Shown here in pieces: positions 48,786-56,441 of a DNA stretch of 64,000 nucleotides. The position numbers and the translations under genes were made by a program. The first letter of the stretch is position 1; every line of letters begins with the position of its first letter. The notes beneath the pieces are model-generated. The model was given only the letters and a program-made list of their open reading frames with translations, had not been told where the DNA came from and made no database searches. Origin of the DNA: Cardiobacterium sp. Marseille-Q4385 (lineage in GTDB: Bacteria; Pseudomonadota; Gammaproteobacteria; Cardiobacteriales; Cardiobacteriaceae); the NCBI RefSeq assembly GCF_916618745.1, contig NZ_OU745373.1:1-64000 (forward strand), given 5' to 3'.

Positions 48786-49502
48786 ATGCACGGCTACACC
48801 ATCCTGCTTGAATACAAAGAGCAACTGCTCAAGGGTGCACTCGTCACCCTTGAGCTCGCCCTCTCCGGCCTCGTCGTCTCGCTCATCTTCGGCATCCTCG
48901 CCTGCCTCGGCAGCATGCACAAAAACCCGTGGCTGCGCCTGCCCGCTATAACCTACACCACCCTCGTGCGCGGTGTGCCCGACCTCATCCAGCTCTTCCT
49001 CATCTACTACGGCGGCCAATACCTGCTGAACGCACTCACCACCCGCCTCGGCTGGCCGCATATCGATATCGACCCGCTCTACACCGGCATCTTCGTCATC
49101 GGCTTCGTCATGGGCGCCTACATGGCCGAATCCTTCCGGGGCGGCTTCCTCGCCATCCCCAAAGGGCAAATCGAAGCCGCGCGCGCCTACGGCTTCCCGC
49201 GCCGCACCATCTTCTGGCGTATCTCCTGGCCGCAAATGCTGCGCTACTCCCTGCCGTCACTCGGCAACAACTGGCTGGTGCTGATGAAAAATACCGCGCT
49301 CGTCTCCATCATCGGCCTGCAAGACATCGTGCGCATCGCCAACGCCGCCGCGCGCACCGCACAAAAAAAAGACCTCTACGCCGGCTTCTGGTTCTATGGC
49401 GCCATGGCGGGCTACTTCCTCCTCCTCACCACCCTCTCCATCGCCATCCTCTGGTGGCTGCGGCGACGCTACTCCGTGGGCTTTGAAGTACAAGGACAAT
49501 AA
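48786..49502 (+). CDS. Amino-acid ABC transporter permease, HisQ type
   Basis: This 238-residue inner-membrane protein has about five membrane segments. ALVTLELALSGLVVSLIFGI is the first, and the coupling-helix motif for the ATPase is GAYMAESFRGGFLAIPKGQI then EAARAYGFPRRTIFWRI. It partners the next permease. It starts two bases after the second binding protein and ends next to the following start, so the operon is tightly packed. Confidence 0.92.
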   Translation: MHGYTILLEYKEQLLKGALVTLELALSGLVVSLIFGILACLGSMHKNPWLRLPAITYTTLVRGVPDLIQLFLIYYGGQYLLNALTTRLGWPHIDIDPLYTGIFVIGFVMGAYMAESFRGGFLAIPKGQIEAARAYGFPRRTIFWRISWPQMLRYSLPSLGNNWLVLMKNTALVSIIGLQDIVRIANAAARTAQKKDLYAGFWFYGAMAGYFLLLTTLSIAILWWLRRRYSVGFEVQGQ

Positions 49503-50183
49503 ATGGACAACACCCAACTCCTCATGTGGCTCGGCGGCCTGTGGCAAACCCTGTGGCTGGTCGGCCTCTCGCTCGCCATCGGTCTCACCATCGCCATTCC
49601 CTGCGGGGTCCTGCTCGCCGCGCGCTGTTCCATTATCTGGAAACTGCCCGTCCTGGCATTCAGCTACATCTTTCGCGGCACCCCAATGCTCGTGCAACTC
49701 TACGTCTTCTACTACGGCATCGGCCTCGTTATCGGCCGCATCCCCGGTGTGCGCGAACTTGCCCTGTGGCCGCTCATGCGTCAGGCCTGGCCGTGGGTCA
49801 TGCTCTCCTTCATATTGAACACCGCCGCCTACACCGCCGAAATCGTGCGCGGCGCGATTGAAACCACCCCGCGCGGCGAAATCGAAGCCGCCAAATCCCT
49901 CGGCATGAGCCGCAACCAAATCCGCACCCGCATCATCCTGCCAGGCGCCCTACGCCGCGCCTTGCCCGCCTACGGCAACGAAATCATCTTCATGCTGCAC
50001 GGCTCGGCGATTGCCAGCACCGCGACCCTGCTCGACATCACCGGCGTCGCGAACACCCTCTTCACCAAAACCTACGAACCCTTCCAACCCTTCCTCATCG
50101 CCGCTGGCATCTACCTTGCCATCACCCTGTGCATCGTCGGTTGCTTCCGCCTCATTGAAAAACGGTTGAGCGTCTCATTCTGA
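49503..50183 (+). CDS. Amino-acid ABC transporter permease, HisM type
   Basis: This 226-residue protein is the second membrane half. FRGTPMLVQLYVFYYGIGL and the coupling motif NTAAYTAEIVRGAIETTPRG then EIEAAKSLGMSRNQIRTRI match HisM and ArtM. Five membrane segments are visible. A weak terminator (GCCCGC at 50191 and GCGGGC at 50211) follows the stop codon. Confidence 0.92.
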   Translation: MDNTQLLMWLGGLWQTLWLVGLSLAIGLTIAIPCGVLLAARCSIIWKLPVLAFSYIFRGTPMLVQLYVFYYGIGLVIGRIPGVRELALWPLMRQAWPWVMLSFILNTAAYTAEIVRGAIETTPRGEIEAAKSLGMSRNQIRTRIILPGALRRALPAYGNEIIFMLHGSAIASTATLLDITGVANTLFTKTYEPFQPFLIAAGIYLAITLCIVGCFRLIEKRLSVSF

Positions 50184-50190
50184 CCTGACA

Positions 50191-50222
50191 GCCCGCCAAA
50201 AGAGACAACAGCGGGCTTCTTA
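50191..50222 (+). terminator. Weak terminator of the ABC transporter operon
   Basis: GCCCGC (50191-50196) and GCGGGC (50211-50216) flank a 14-base loop, with TTCTT after it. Confidence 0.5.
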
Positions 50223-50308
50223 ACATCTAAAAACCGTAATCCCGACGGCGCATACAAATACATACATTAGGATGCGCAATCCTGCACAAATCCATTTGGG
50301 AGACCACA

Positions 50309-51064
50309 ATGAAACGTACCCTGCTCGCCGCATTCTTCAGCACCGGCATTCTGCTCACCACACCGCAAGTCCAGGCGCAAATACTTTACGATTGGAGCGA
50401 TACCTTCTGGATTGACAAGACAGTAAACGAGAACATCGAACGCAACAAAAAAGCCCTACAAAAATTAAAAAGTGAAAATAGCCATTCAACCAGCAGCGAA
50501 TCTGCCAAACAGGCTACGACCACACAAAACGTCCACAAATACAAACATAGCGACAGCACGACGCACGAAGTCAATGAAGCCATGTTCGCCGCACTCGCGC
50601 AGCAACTCAAAAACAAGGGCAGTTATAACGATCAAAGCGAACAGCAACTCACCGCCCTGAAAAACGCCAATCTCATCAAACAGGTCCGGCAGGCTCTCGA
50701 ATCCGACGGCTACGACACAACCAGCATTGCTACTGCAACCGCCTATGCGATCACTATCAGCTACGGCATCGCCAACAACCTCGATCTCAGCCAGCTCAAA
50801 GCCCACGGGCTGGTGCACCAGTTGCAGGAAGTCATGGAAGAAGACAGCACCATGCAAAGCCTGTCCAATACCGACAAACAGAAAATGGCCGACACCCTGT
50901 ACTGGATAGGCAGCTTGGAAATGGCGATGTACATGGAAGCCCAAAAAAATGGCGACAGCCAGGCGCTTGGCATCATTGCCAACGATGCCCGCTCGATACT
51001 CTCCATGCTGGGCGTATCCGGCGACCAGATTACCCAAGGCAGCAACGGCCTGGAAATCCGCTGA
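50309..51064 (+). CDS. Exported helical protein, possibly DUF6683
   Basis: This 251-residue protein starts after GGGAGACCACA with the signal RTLLAAFFSTGILLTTPQVQA. The mature N terminus has LYDWSDTFWIDKTVNENI and a Ser/Thr/Lys-rich linker with SENSHSTSSESAKQ. The C-terminal half is a helical domain with ATAYAITISYGIANNLDLSQ and DKQKMADTLYWIGSLEMAMY, which recalls the DUF6683 family. Function is unknown. Base composition is less GC-rich than its neighbours. Confidence 0.65.
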   Translation: MKRTLLAAFFSTGILLTTPQVQAQILYDWSDTFWIDKTVNENIERNKKALQKLKSENSHSTSSESAKQATTTQNVHKYKHSDSTTHEVNEAMFAALAQQLKNKGSYNDQSEQQLTALKNANLIKQVRQALESDGYDTTSIATATAYAITISYGIANNLDLSQLKAHGLVHQLQEVMEEDSTMQSLSNTDKQKMADTLYWIGSLEMAMYMEAQKNGDSQALGIIANDARSILSMLGVSGDQITQGSNGLEIR

Positions 51065-51188
51065 TGGCCTGAACAGACTGCCTCGCACGGCGGGCCCAAA
51101 CCCGCCGTCTTGCGTTACCACCATAAACGCCAACACCCGCCAAGCGGGATAACTACGCGGTTTTTACCCAAACAACCAGGAGAAACAC

Positions 51189-51617
51189 ATGCGCCATATC
51201 CTGCCCACAACCCTCACCGCCTGCCTGCTCGTCGCCTGTGCCACGGGCGGCGGCGCATCCCCCGATACCGTCGCCGCCGGCATCGCCCGAAGCGCACCGC
51301 CCGGCAGCAAAATCCTCATCGCAGACGTCCCCGCATCGACGGATTTCCTTGCCAACAGCATGATAGTGGCCGCCCAAAGCAGCGGCATGACTGCCTCCGG
51401 CTCCGTCCACAACATCCTGCAAGGGCTCGCCGCCGACAACGCCCATATCGGCATCAGCGGCAGAAGCAGCAGCGTCAACCTTGCCACCCTTAAGCGGGCG
51501 CTCAACGACTACAACGGCCACAGCAACGCCCACGTTTACATCCACGCCGCACCGGCAGACATTGCTGCACTACAACAACTTGCTGCCCCCAAAGGCATCA
51601 CCATCCACGCCCTCTGA
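51189..51617 (+). CDS. Small lipoprotein, unknown
   Basis: This 142-residue protein has the lipoprotein signal PTTLTACLLVACATG (acyl Cys 17). The domain looks mixed alpha/beta: PPGSKILIADVPASTDFLAN, SSVNLATLKRALNDYNGHSN and HVYIHAAPADIAALQQL. The last part resembles a Rossmann-like or cystathionine-type half without a known motif. It starts after AGGAGAAACAC, and that 60-base leader closely resembles the leader of hisB. The SWIM gene begins one base after its stop. Confidence 0.6.
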   Translation: MRHILPTTLTACLLVACATGGGASPDTVAAGIARSAPPGSKILIADVPASTDFLANSMIVAAQSSGMTASGSVHNILQGLAADNAHIGISGRSSSVNLATLKRALNDYNGHSNAHVYIHAAPADIAALQQLAAPKGITIHAL

Positions 51618-51618
51618 C

Positions 51619-52938
51619 ATGCCCACCTACACCGCCGCACAAATCGCCCAACTCGCCCCTGACGCCGCCTCCAACAAAGCTGCCGCTGCCCTCGGCGCCA
51701 ACAAATGGCCCCTGCTCGAAAAACAGGGCGACGCCCTATGGGGTCACTGCCAGGGCAGCGGCAAAAACCCCTACCAAACCGCCGTTGACCTCAGCGCCGA
51801 ACCCGCCTTCAAATGCAGCTGTCCCAGCCGCAAATTCCCCTGCAAACACGGCCTCGCCCTGCTCTTGCGCTACGCCGAAAGCCCCGAACGCTTCCAGGAA
51901 GCCACGCCGCCCGACTGGGTCACCGCCTGGCTCGAAAAACGCCAGCATACCCGCGCAGCCAAAGCCGAACGCGCCGACAAACCCGAAAAAGCCCCCGATC
52001 CCGCCGCCCAGGAAAAACGCCGCCAGGCGCGCCATGCCAAAGCTGCCGACGGCCTTGCCGACCTGCAACGCTGGCTGGAAGACCAACTGCGCAACGGCCT
52101 TGCCCAACGCGGTGAACACTACCAACAACTGCATCACCTCGCGCGGCGCATGAACGACGCGCAACTCCCCGGCATCGCCGCCCGCCTGCAACACGCTGCC
52201 ACCCTCCCCGCCACCGCCCACGAAACCCTGCTCGCCGCTTACACCACCCTCTACCTGCTTGCCGACACCTACACCCGCTACGACCGCCTTGACCCCGACT
52301 GGCAGGCTGAAATCACCGCACGCCTCGGCATCCCCGTCGCCAAAGAAACCGTCCTGCAAAACCCGCCGCAGCGCGACCACTGGCACAACATTGGTAGTCA
52401 CCGCCTCGACCTCGATCGGGGCGAGGCCCACTACCACTGGCTCTACGGCAGCCACAGCGGCCGTTACGCCTACATCCTCGAATTCCGCATCCCCGGCGCA
52501 CCGCCACAAGCGGCACCCGTCCTGCCCGGCACCGCCTACGACGGCGAACTCTGCTACTACCCCGGCATCGTCCCCCAACGCGCCCAGCCGCGCGAATGGC
52601 AGGCGCTACCCACCCTGCCGCCGCTGCCGGACGGCGGCCACACCCTCGCCGCCCTCACCACCCGCCTGCAAGCGGCACAACGCGACAACCCCTTCCGCAG
52701 CATGACCCCCGGCCGCCTTGACAACATCCGCCTCTACCGCTTGGGCGAGGACTACGCCCTCGGCGACGATACCGGCCACCTGCCCCTCGTCCACCCCGGC
52801 GATGAAACCGCCGCCCTGCTCGCGTACACCGGCGGTAACCCCTTCACCGCCTTCATCCGCTACGACCATCTCGATCGCCGCTGCCACCTGCTCGCCACCT
52901 ACACCCACGGCAGCTACCGCTACTACCATCAGCCATAA
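51619..52938 (+). CDS. SWIM zinc-finger domain protein
   Basis: This 439-residue protein has an N-terminal SWIM finger, CSCPSRKFPCKHGLALLLRY (Cys-x-Cys then Cys-x-His, near residues 70-90), which binds zinc and perhaps DNA or protein. A basic linker (RAAKAERADKPEKAPDPAAQ) and a long helical domain follow. The C-terminal half has YHWLYGSHSGRYAYILEFRI. In many bacteria this family is part of a MoxR-VWA operon with a DUF5691 protein; none of those genes is here. It follows the lipoprotein gene by one base. The longer in-frame start upstream would overlap that gene. Confidence 0.8.
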   Translation: MPTYTAAQIAQLAPDAASNKAAAALGANKWPLLEKQGDALWGHCQGSGKNPYQTAVDLSAEPAFKCSCPSRKFPCKHGLALLLRYAESPERFQEATPPDWVTAWLEKRQHTRAAKAERADKPEKAPDPAAQEKRRQARHAKAADGLADLQRWLEDQLRNGLAQRGEHYQQLHHLARRMNDAQLPGIAARLQHAATLPATAHETLLAAYTTLYLLADTYTRYDRLDPDWQAEITARLGIPVAKETVLQNPPQRDHWHNIGSHRLDLDRGEAHYHWLYGSHSGRYAYILEFRIPGAPPQAAPVLPGTAYDGELCYYPGIVPQRAQPREWQALPTLPPLPDGGHTLAALTTRLQAAQRDNPFRSMTPGRLDNIRLYRLGEDYALGDDTGHLPLVHPGDETAALLAYTGGNPFTAFIRYDHLDRRCHLLATYTHGSYRYYHQP

Positions 52939-52992
52939 CATTCCGCCAGCTACAAACGACCGCCCGCTAACCCCATCGCCTTCCCTGCCATC

Positions 52993-53021
52993 GCCGCTTG
53001 CAAAGCTCTCTTGCAAGCGGC
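52993..53021. other. Perfect hairpin after the SWIM gene
   Basis: GCCGCTTGCAA and TTGCAAGCGGC form an 11-base perfect stem with a seven-base loop. No T run follows, so it is not a classic terminator. The core matches the CGCTT/AAGCG palindromes elsewhere in the window. Confidence 0.5.
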
Positions 53022-53062
53022 GTTACTGTATGCACCTTCATCAGGTGCACTCGCGGCATAAA

Positions 53063-53121
53063 TGTCGCTTATAGTTGACACTTTTGCGTAAAAATCCTTA
53101 ACATGTCGGCTATACACGACA
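53063..53121 (+). promoter_or_regulatory. Promoter with two matching operator-like sites for the XRE operon
   Basis: The promoter reads TTGACA (53075-53080), 18 bp, TAACAT (53099-53104). Two 18-bp sites share TGTCGnnTATAnnnGACA. Site 1 (53063-53080, TGTCGCTTATAGTTGACA) covers the -35. Site 2 (53104-53121, TGTCGGCTATACACGACA) starts at the last base of the -10 and covers the transcription start. Their spacing is 41 bp, about four helix turns, placing them on the same face. This is the layout of an autorepressed XRE-type promoter. Confidence 0.7.
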
Positions 53122-53132
53122 AAAGAGACACT

Positions 53133-53354
53133 GTGAACCGCGTAAAAATCTACCGGCAAGAAAAAGGCCTCTCGCAACAGGCATTGGCGCAAGCCGTCAA
53201 CGTCTCGCGCCAGACCATCAACCTGCTGGAAAACCAGGACTACAACCCAACACTGGCGCTTGCCATCCGCATCGCTCGCGCGCTGGACAGTGACTTGAAC
53301 ACCCTTTTCTGGGAAGACAACCACGGGGGAGACGACGATGAGCCCACTGCATAA
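53133..53354 (+). CDS. XRE-family transcriptional regulator
   Basis: This 73-residue DNA-binding protein is a bare helix-turn-helix of the YozG/Cro type: RVKIYRQEKGLSQQALAQAV then NVSRQTINLLENQDYNPTLA and ALDSDLNTLFW. I place the start at GTG 53133. An ATG thirty bases earlier lies on the predicted -10 box, so it would not be in the transcript. The tail DNHGGDDDEPTA is acidic. It overlaps the first of three membrane-protein genes by 17 bases. It most likely represses its own operon via the sites at 53063-53121. Confidence 0.88.
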   Translation: MNRVKIYRQEKGLSQQALAQAVNVSRQTINLLENQDYNPTLALAIRIARALDSDLNTLFWEDNHGGDDDEPTA

Positions 53355-53871
53355 AGCCCTGTACCGCAAAATGCTCAATGTCAACTGTGAGCCGGACGAA
53401 CGGCAGGAGCGCATGATCAATGCCGAACTGGCGCGCTGCCTGGTCTGGATTTACTGGATCTCCGGCATCATGATGCTGCTCTGCTTCTTTCACGACAAAT
53501 TGCAGAGTAATGCCGTTTCTGCCCTCACGCTTACCTGGATGTTTATCTTCTTTTTTATCACAAACTTTACGGTGGTCAATCGCCTCGGTTGGGAGCTAGC
53601 CCGTCCAGAAAATATTAGCATGGAAACCCTGCCGCATTACCTGAGGCAATATAAAAAGAGTATCTTTTGGGATGGTGTCTTTATGGCTGCCTACCTATCA
53701 ATTTTAGGAATGAACATCATCCGTCCCATTTACTTGAGCTTCATCTTATGCACCGTTTATGTTGTCCTGTTAAAGATTAAGCTCTACCGCGAGGAAAAAG
53801 CCGCTTTATTACAAATACTGACCGATAAACCATCCGATCAAGAGGAGAAAGATGATGAACCCGCTGCATAA
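53338..53871 (+). CDS. PDERQ-motif membrane protein, paralogue 1
   Basis: This 177-residue inner-membrane protein has a short cytosolic N terminus with CEPDERQERMINAELARCL (PDERQ at 19-23). Four membrane segments follow, roughly at 33-50, 58-79, 108-128 and 131-147. The tail is charged (DKPSDQEEKDDEPAA). The same N-terminal motif and four-helix plan recur in the next two genes. Small DERQ proteins beside XRE regulators also occur in Firmicutes (DUF3278 or DUF6773-like, from memory). Function is unknown. Confidence 0.75.
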   Translation: MSPLHKALYRKMLNVNCEPDERQERMINAELARCLVWIYWISGIMMLLCFFHDKLQSNAVSALTLTWMFIFFFITNFTVVNRLGWELARPENISMETLPHYLRQYKKSIFWDGVFMAAYLSILGMNIIRPIYLSFILCTVYVVLLKIKLYREEKAALLQILTDKPSDQEEKDDEPAA

Positions 53872-54397
53872 AGCCCTGTACCGTGATTTCTTTAAAAATG
53901 AGCCTGATGAACGACAGGAAGGCATCATCAATGCCGAACTGGCACGATGCTTGATTTATATTTTTTGGCTTAATTCTGCGCTGTTCATCCTGAAAACTGC
54001 ACATGATCGCCTAGAAGGCGTGTTTATGAGCGGGATGACAGCCATTTTATTCTTAAACCTTATCTTTATTTCGGTTTTTATCTTTACCAACAGCGCCAGC
54101 CGAGAATTAAAAAAGCAAAAGCCAGACATCACTCCGCAAAACCTAGCGCAACACTTGGCATACCATCAAAAATGGGCCGTATTACTGGGTGTCTTTTTTG
54201 TAGTCACCATATCCGCGCTCTGTTTCAACAGCCTGGCATTTGCCATATATCCGCTGCCCAGTACGATTCTCTTTTTATATAGCTACGGGCTATTTTTGGG
54301 TCTGACCTACTATCGCCGCAGCAAAAAAGAGGCTCTAAAAATTCTCGCTACCAAACAAGCGGAAACTGCTGAATCTGAAACCAACAAGGAGGCCTGA
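53852..54397 (+). CDS. PDERQ-motif membrane protein, paralogue 2
   Basis: This 181-residue protein opens almost like paralogue 1 (NPLHKALYRDFFKNEPDERQ, then GIINAELARCLIYIFW) and then diverges. Four membrane segments are visible, including FLNLIFISVFIFTNSA and VLLGVFFVVTISALCFNSLA. The initiation codon could be either of two adjacent ATGs. It overlaps paralogue 1 by 20 bases and shares one base with paralogue 3, so the four genes form one coupled operon. AT content is higher than in the flanking genes. Confidence 0.75.
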   Translation: MMNPLHKALYRDFFKNEPDERQEGIINAELARCLIYIFWLNSALFILKTAHDRLEGVFMSGMTAILFLNLIFISVFIFTNSASRELKKQKPDITPQNLAQHLAYHQKWAVLLGVFFVVTISALCFNSLAFAIYPLPSTILFLYSYGLFLGLTYYRRSKKEALKILATKQAETAESETNKEA

Positions 54398-54933
54398 TGT
54401 TCTCGCTCCCCCAATATCTCTGGCGCAGTATCGTTGATAGCCGTCAATATCCTGATGAGCGGCAGGAACATGCCATCAATACGGAAATGGCACGTTGTCT
54501 GGCTTGTGTGTATTACTTTCTATTTGCCGTGATCATTATTGGATGTATACACGATAAAATCCAAAACAATCCGCCCAGTCTTCATATGGCAATATTTGTC
54601 AGCCTCTTTGCCTTTATTCATCTTTATATAACGGGCAGCACCGCTTATCAGGAATTGATCATGCGCAGCGACACCGAGGAAAGAGTTGAATATTATTTAT
54701 CCAGACTGGCTTTTTATTCCGCAGGTTATACCTTGCTGCTTATTGCCGGTATAACTGTCTTTGACCTTTTTGATTTTTTCTTGAGAGACGAAAAAACTTT
54801 GCCCGATATCCTGAGGAAAAACATTATCGTTGGCGGTCTCATGGGAATGTATCTTCACCGCAGAAAGAAAAAGCTGCTGATGCAGATTCTGGAAAGAAAA
54901 CAGGCGGAAAAAGGTGAAGCTCCGGCGGGATAA
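54397..54933 (+). CDS. PDERQ-motif membrane protein, paralogue 3
   Basis: This 178-residue protein keeps the motif in YPDERQEHAINTEMARCLAC and the four-segment layout, but the rest is far diverged: YYFLFAVIIIGCI, MAIFVSLFAFIHLYITG, FYSAGYTLLLIAGITVF, and a short hydrophobic stretch near the end. The C terminus is basic (HRRKKKLLMQILERKQAEK) and aligns with LYREEKAALLQILTDK of paralogue 1 (common core LLxQIL). It ends the operon. Three paralogues in a row suggest a hetero-oligomeric membrane complex. Confidence 0.72.
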   Translation: MFSLPQYLWRSIVDSRQYPDERQEHAINTEMARCLACVYYFLFAVIIIGCIHDKIQNNPPSLHMAIFVSLFAFIHLYITGSTAYQELIMRSDTEERVEYYLSRLAFYSAGYTLLLIAGITVFDLFDFFLRDEKTLPDILRKNIIVGGLMGMYLHRRKKKLLMQILERKQAEKGEAPAG

Positions 54934-55021
54934 AAATCACCGCTTGCCTTGCTCCGTTCGGTTTGGGGTGCGCCAAGCGGCGTAAATACTGGGCGCACGC
55001 CGAACAGAGTTTTTGATTCCG

Positions 55022-56056
55022 CTAGGTGGCAATACCCAAGCTGCGCTGGCGGTGCTGGATGGGCGCGCAGGAAAACCAGCGTTTGCTGGCGCGGCTGAAG
55101 TTGCTGGGGTCGGAGAAACCGAGCAGGAAGCTGATTTCGGTGATGCTGTGTTCGCTGTGCGCCAGCAGGTCGTGAGCGATGTTTTTCCGTTCCTGGTCAA
55201 GCAGGGCGTTAAAGGTATGCCCTTCTTCTTCCAGGCGGCGTTGCAGGGTGCGCGGGGTGAGGTTGATGTGGGCGGCAATATCGGTCAGTTTCGGTTCGCC
55301 CTGCGGCAGCAGGCGGTGGATTTGCGCCAGGACGCGGGTGGTGAAATCGTTTTTGGCGAGTTGTTGCAAGTATTCGTTGATGACGGCTTCGTTGACGGCG
55401 ACCAGTTGCGCATTGCCGCCGGCGTAAGGCTCGATGGTGTCGGCGTAGCGGAAGCTGATGGCGTCCTCTTCCGCGCCGAGGTTGACGGGAATGTGGAAGT
55501 AATCATCGAGCCGCTGCTGGATGTCGCCGTCGCAAGGCAGGGTGAGGGTAACGTAGCGCGGCCTGATTTCGTGCTGCGCCAAGCTGCATGCCTGGCGGAA
55601 GATGAAAGCCAGCGAAGCAAGGCGGGCAGCACACATCGGCTCGCTGCCGTCGTTGGTTTTGGCGGTCAGGGTAGTGCCGTCGCGATCGTGGGTGAGATCG
55701 AGCTGCATGGTGGTGGAGATGACTTTGCCATAGCGGACAAACAGACTGAGCAGCATGGATAGCGAACTGCTGGAAACCATGGCGAGGCCGAGGCCGTGCA
55801 GGGTGGAAACCTGGATTTCCCGCCCGACGCGCAGGCCGACCAGGGGATCGCCCGTCGTCGTGATAATCAGCCGCCACAGGCGGCGCACGCCGCTCACCGC
55901 ATAGCGGGCATCGGGGATATTGAGCAGTCGGGAATCCAGCCCGGCGCGCGCCATCAGGGGGAGCGGATCAATGCCGTAGCCACGCACAGTCTGACAAATG
56001 GAACGGATCCAGCTGGACAGGATGCTGGGGCCGGTGACGCGTTCGTTCGTTTTCAT
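55022..56056 (-). CDS. AraC-family transcriptional regulator
   Basis: This 344-residue regulator starts MKTNERVTGPSILSSWI after AGGGGTAACA; a longer open frame upstream is not family sequence. The N-terminal region is the arabinose-binding-like domain seen in OruR/ArgR-type regulators (VGREIQVSTLHGLGLAMVSS). The C-terminal double helix-turn-helix reads LTDIAAHINLTPRTLQRRLE and SITEISFLLGFSDPSNFSRA. Regulated genes are unknown; its divergent neighbour is the histidine operon, but the two promoters are about 170 bases apart. Confidence 0.9.
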   Translation of the reverse strand: MKTNERVTGPSILSSWIRSICQTVRGYGIDPLPLMARAGLDSRLLNIPDARYAVSGVRRLWRLIITTTGDPLVGLRVGREIQVSTLHGLGLAMVSSSSLSMLLSLFVRYGKVISTTMQLDLTHDRDGTTLTAKTNDGSEPMCAARLASLAFIFRQACSLAQHEIRPRYVTLTLPCDGDIQQRLDDYFHIPVNLGAEEDAISFRYADTIEPYAGGNAQLVAVNEAVINEYLQQLAKNDFTTRVLAQIHRLLPQGEPKLTDIAAHINLTPRTLQRRLEEEGHTFNALLDQERKNIAHDLLAHSEHSITEISFLLGFSDPSNFSRASKRWFSCAPIQHRQRSLGIAT

Positions 56057-56201
56057 TGTTACCCCTTGGTTAAAGCACACGATAAAAATACATGATTTTT
56101 GTGGAAATCCACAGAATTTTGTTATTTTCTTTGTTTTTTGAGGAAAAACAAGCTGGAAATGCGCCAATAACGCCGATATGCGCACAAAAATATCGCGGCA
56201 C

Positions 56202-56229
56202 TTGCCTTCCTCCATCCAATCGTTGTAAA
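56202..56229 (+). promoter_or_regulatory. his operon promoter
   Basis: TTGCCT (56202-56207) and TGTAAA (56224-56229) are 16 bp apart. They lie 31 bases before the leader peptide start, which fits a promoter for hisL. Confidence 0.6.
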
Positions 56230-56260
56230 GTCCGCCGCGTCTTAATTGGAAAACTTCATC

Positions 56261-56317
56261 ATGAACCGCATCAACCGCCAGCATCACCATCATCATCCTG
56301 AAAGTCTTTCGGGCTGA
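56261..56317 (+). CDS. hisL: Histidine operon leader peptide
   Basis: This 18-residue peptide (MNRINRQHHHHHPESLSG) has five consecutive His codons, CAT-CAC-CAT-CAT-CAT. Ribosome stalling at these codons when His-tRNA is scarce would choose between two RNA structures downstream. The E. coli leader has seven His. It was too short for routine gene calling. No strong ribosome site is visible apart from a weak GGAAAACTTCATC. Confidence 0.9.
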   Translation: MNRINRQHHHHHPESLSG

Positions 56318-56328
56318 TGTGCTGTCGT

Positions 56329-56412
56329 CCGGAAGAAATGCTTCCGGGCCGGTGCGGGATTCCCCTCTCTTTCCTCCAACCTCCCGGAAGTCCGCTTCCG
56401 GGAGGTTTTTTT
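56329..56412 (+). promoter_or_regulatory. Histidine attenuator
   Basis: A 5' hairpin CCGGAAG-AAATG-CTTCCGG (56329-56347) precedes a strong terminator AACCTCCCGGAAG-TCCG-CTTCCGGGAGGTT (56378-56407) followed by T residues to 56412. The second arm of the first hairpin (CTTCCGG) is also complementary to the first arm of the terminator (CCGGAAG). When the ribosome stalls over the His codons, the two can pair and form the antiterminator. This is the classic four-segment attenuation plan. Confidence 0.9.
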
Positions 56413-56441
56413 ATCCCCCAATGGCAAACAGAGGAGACCCC

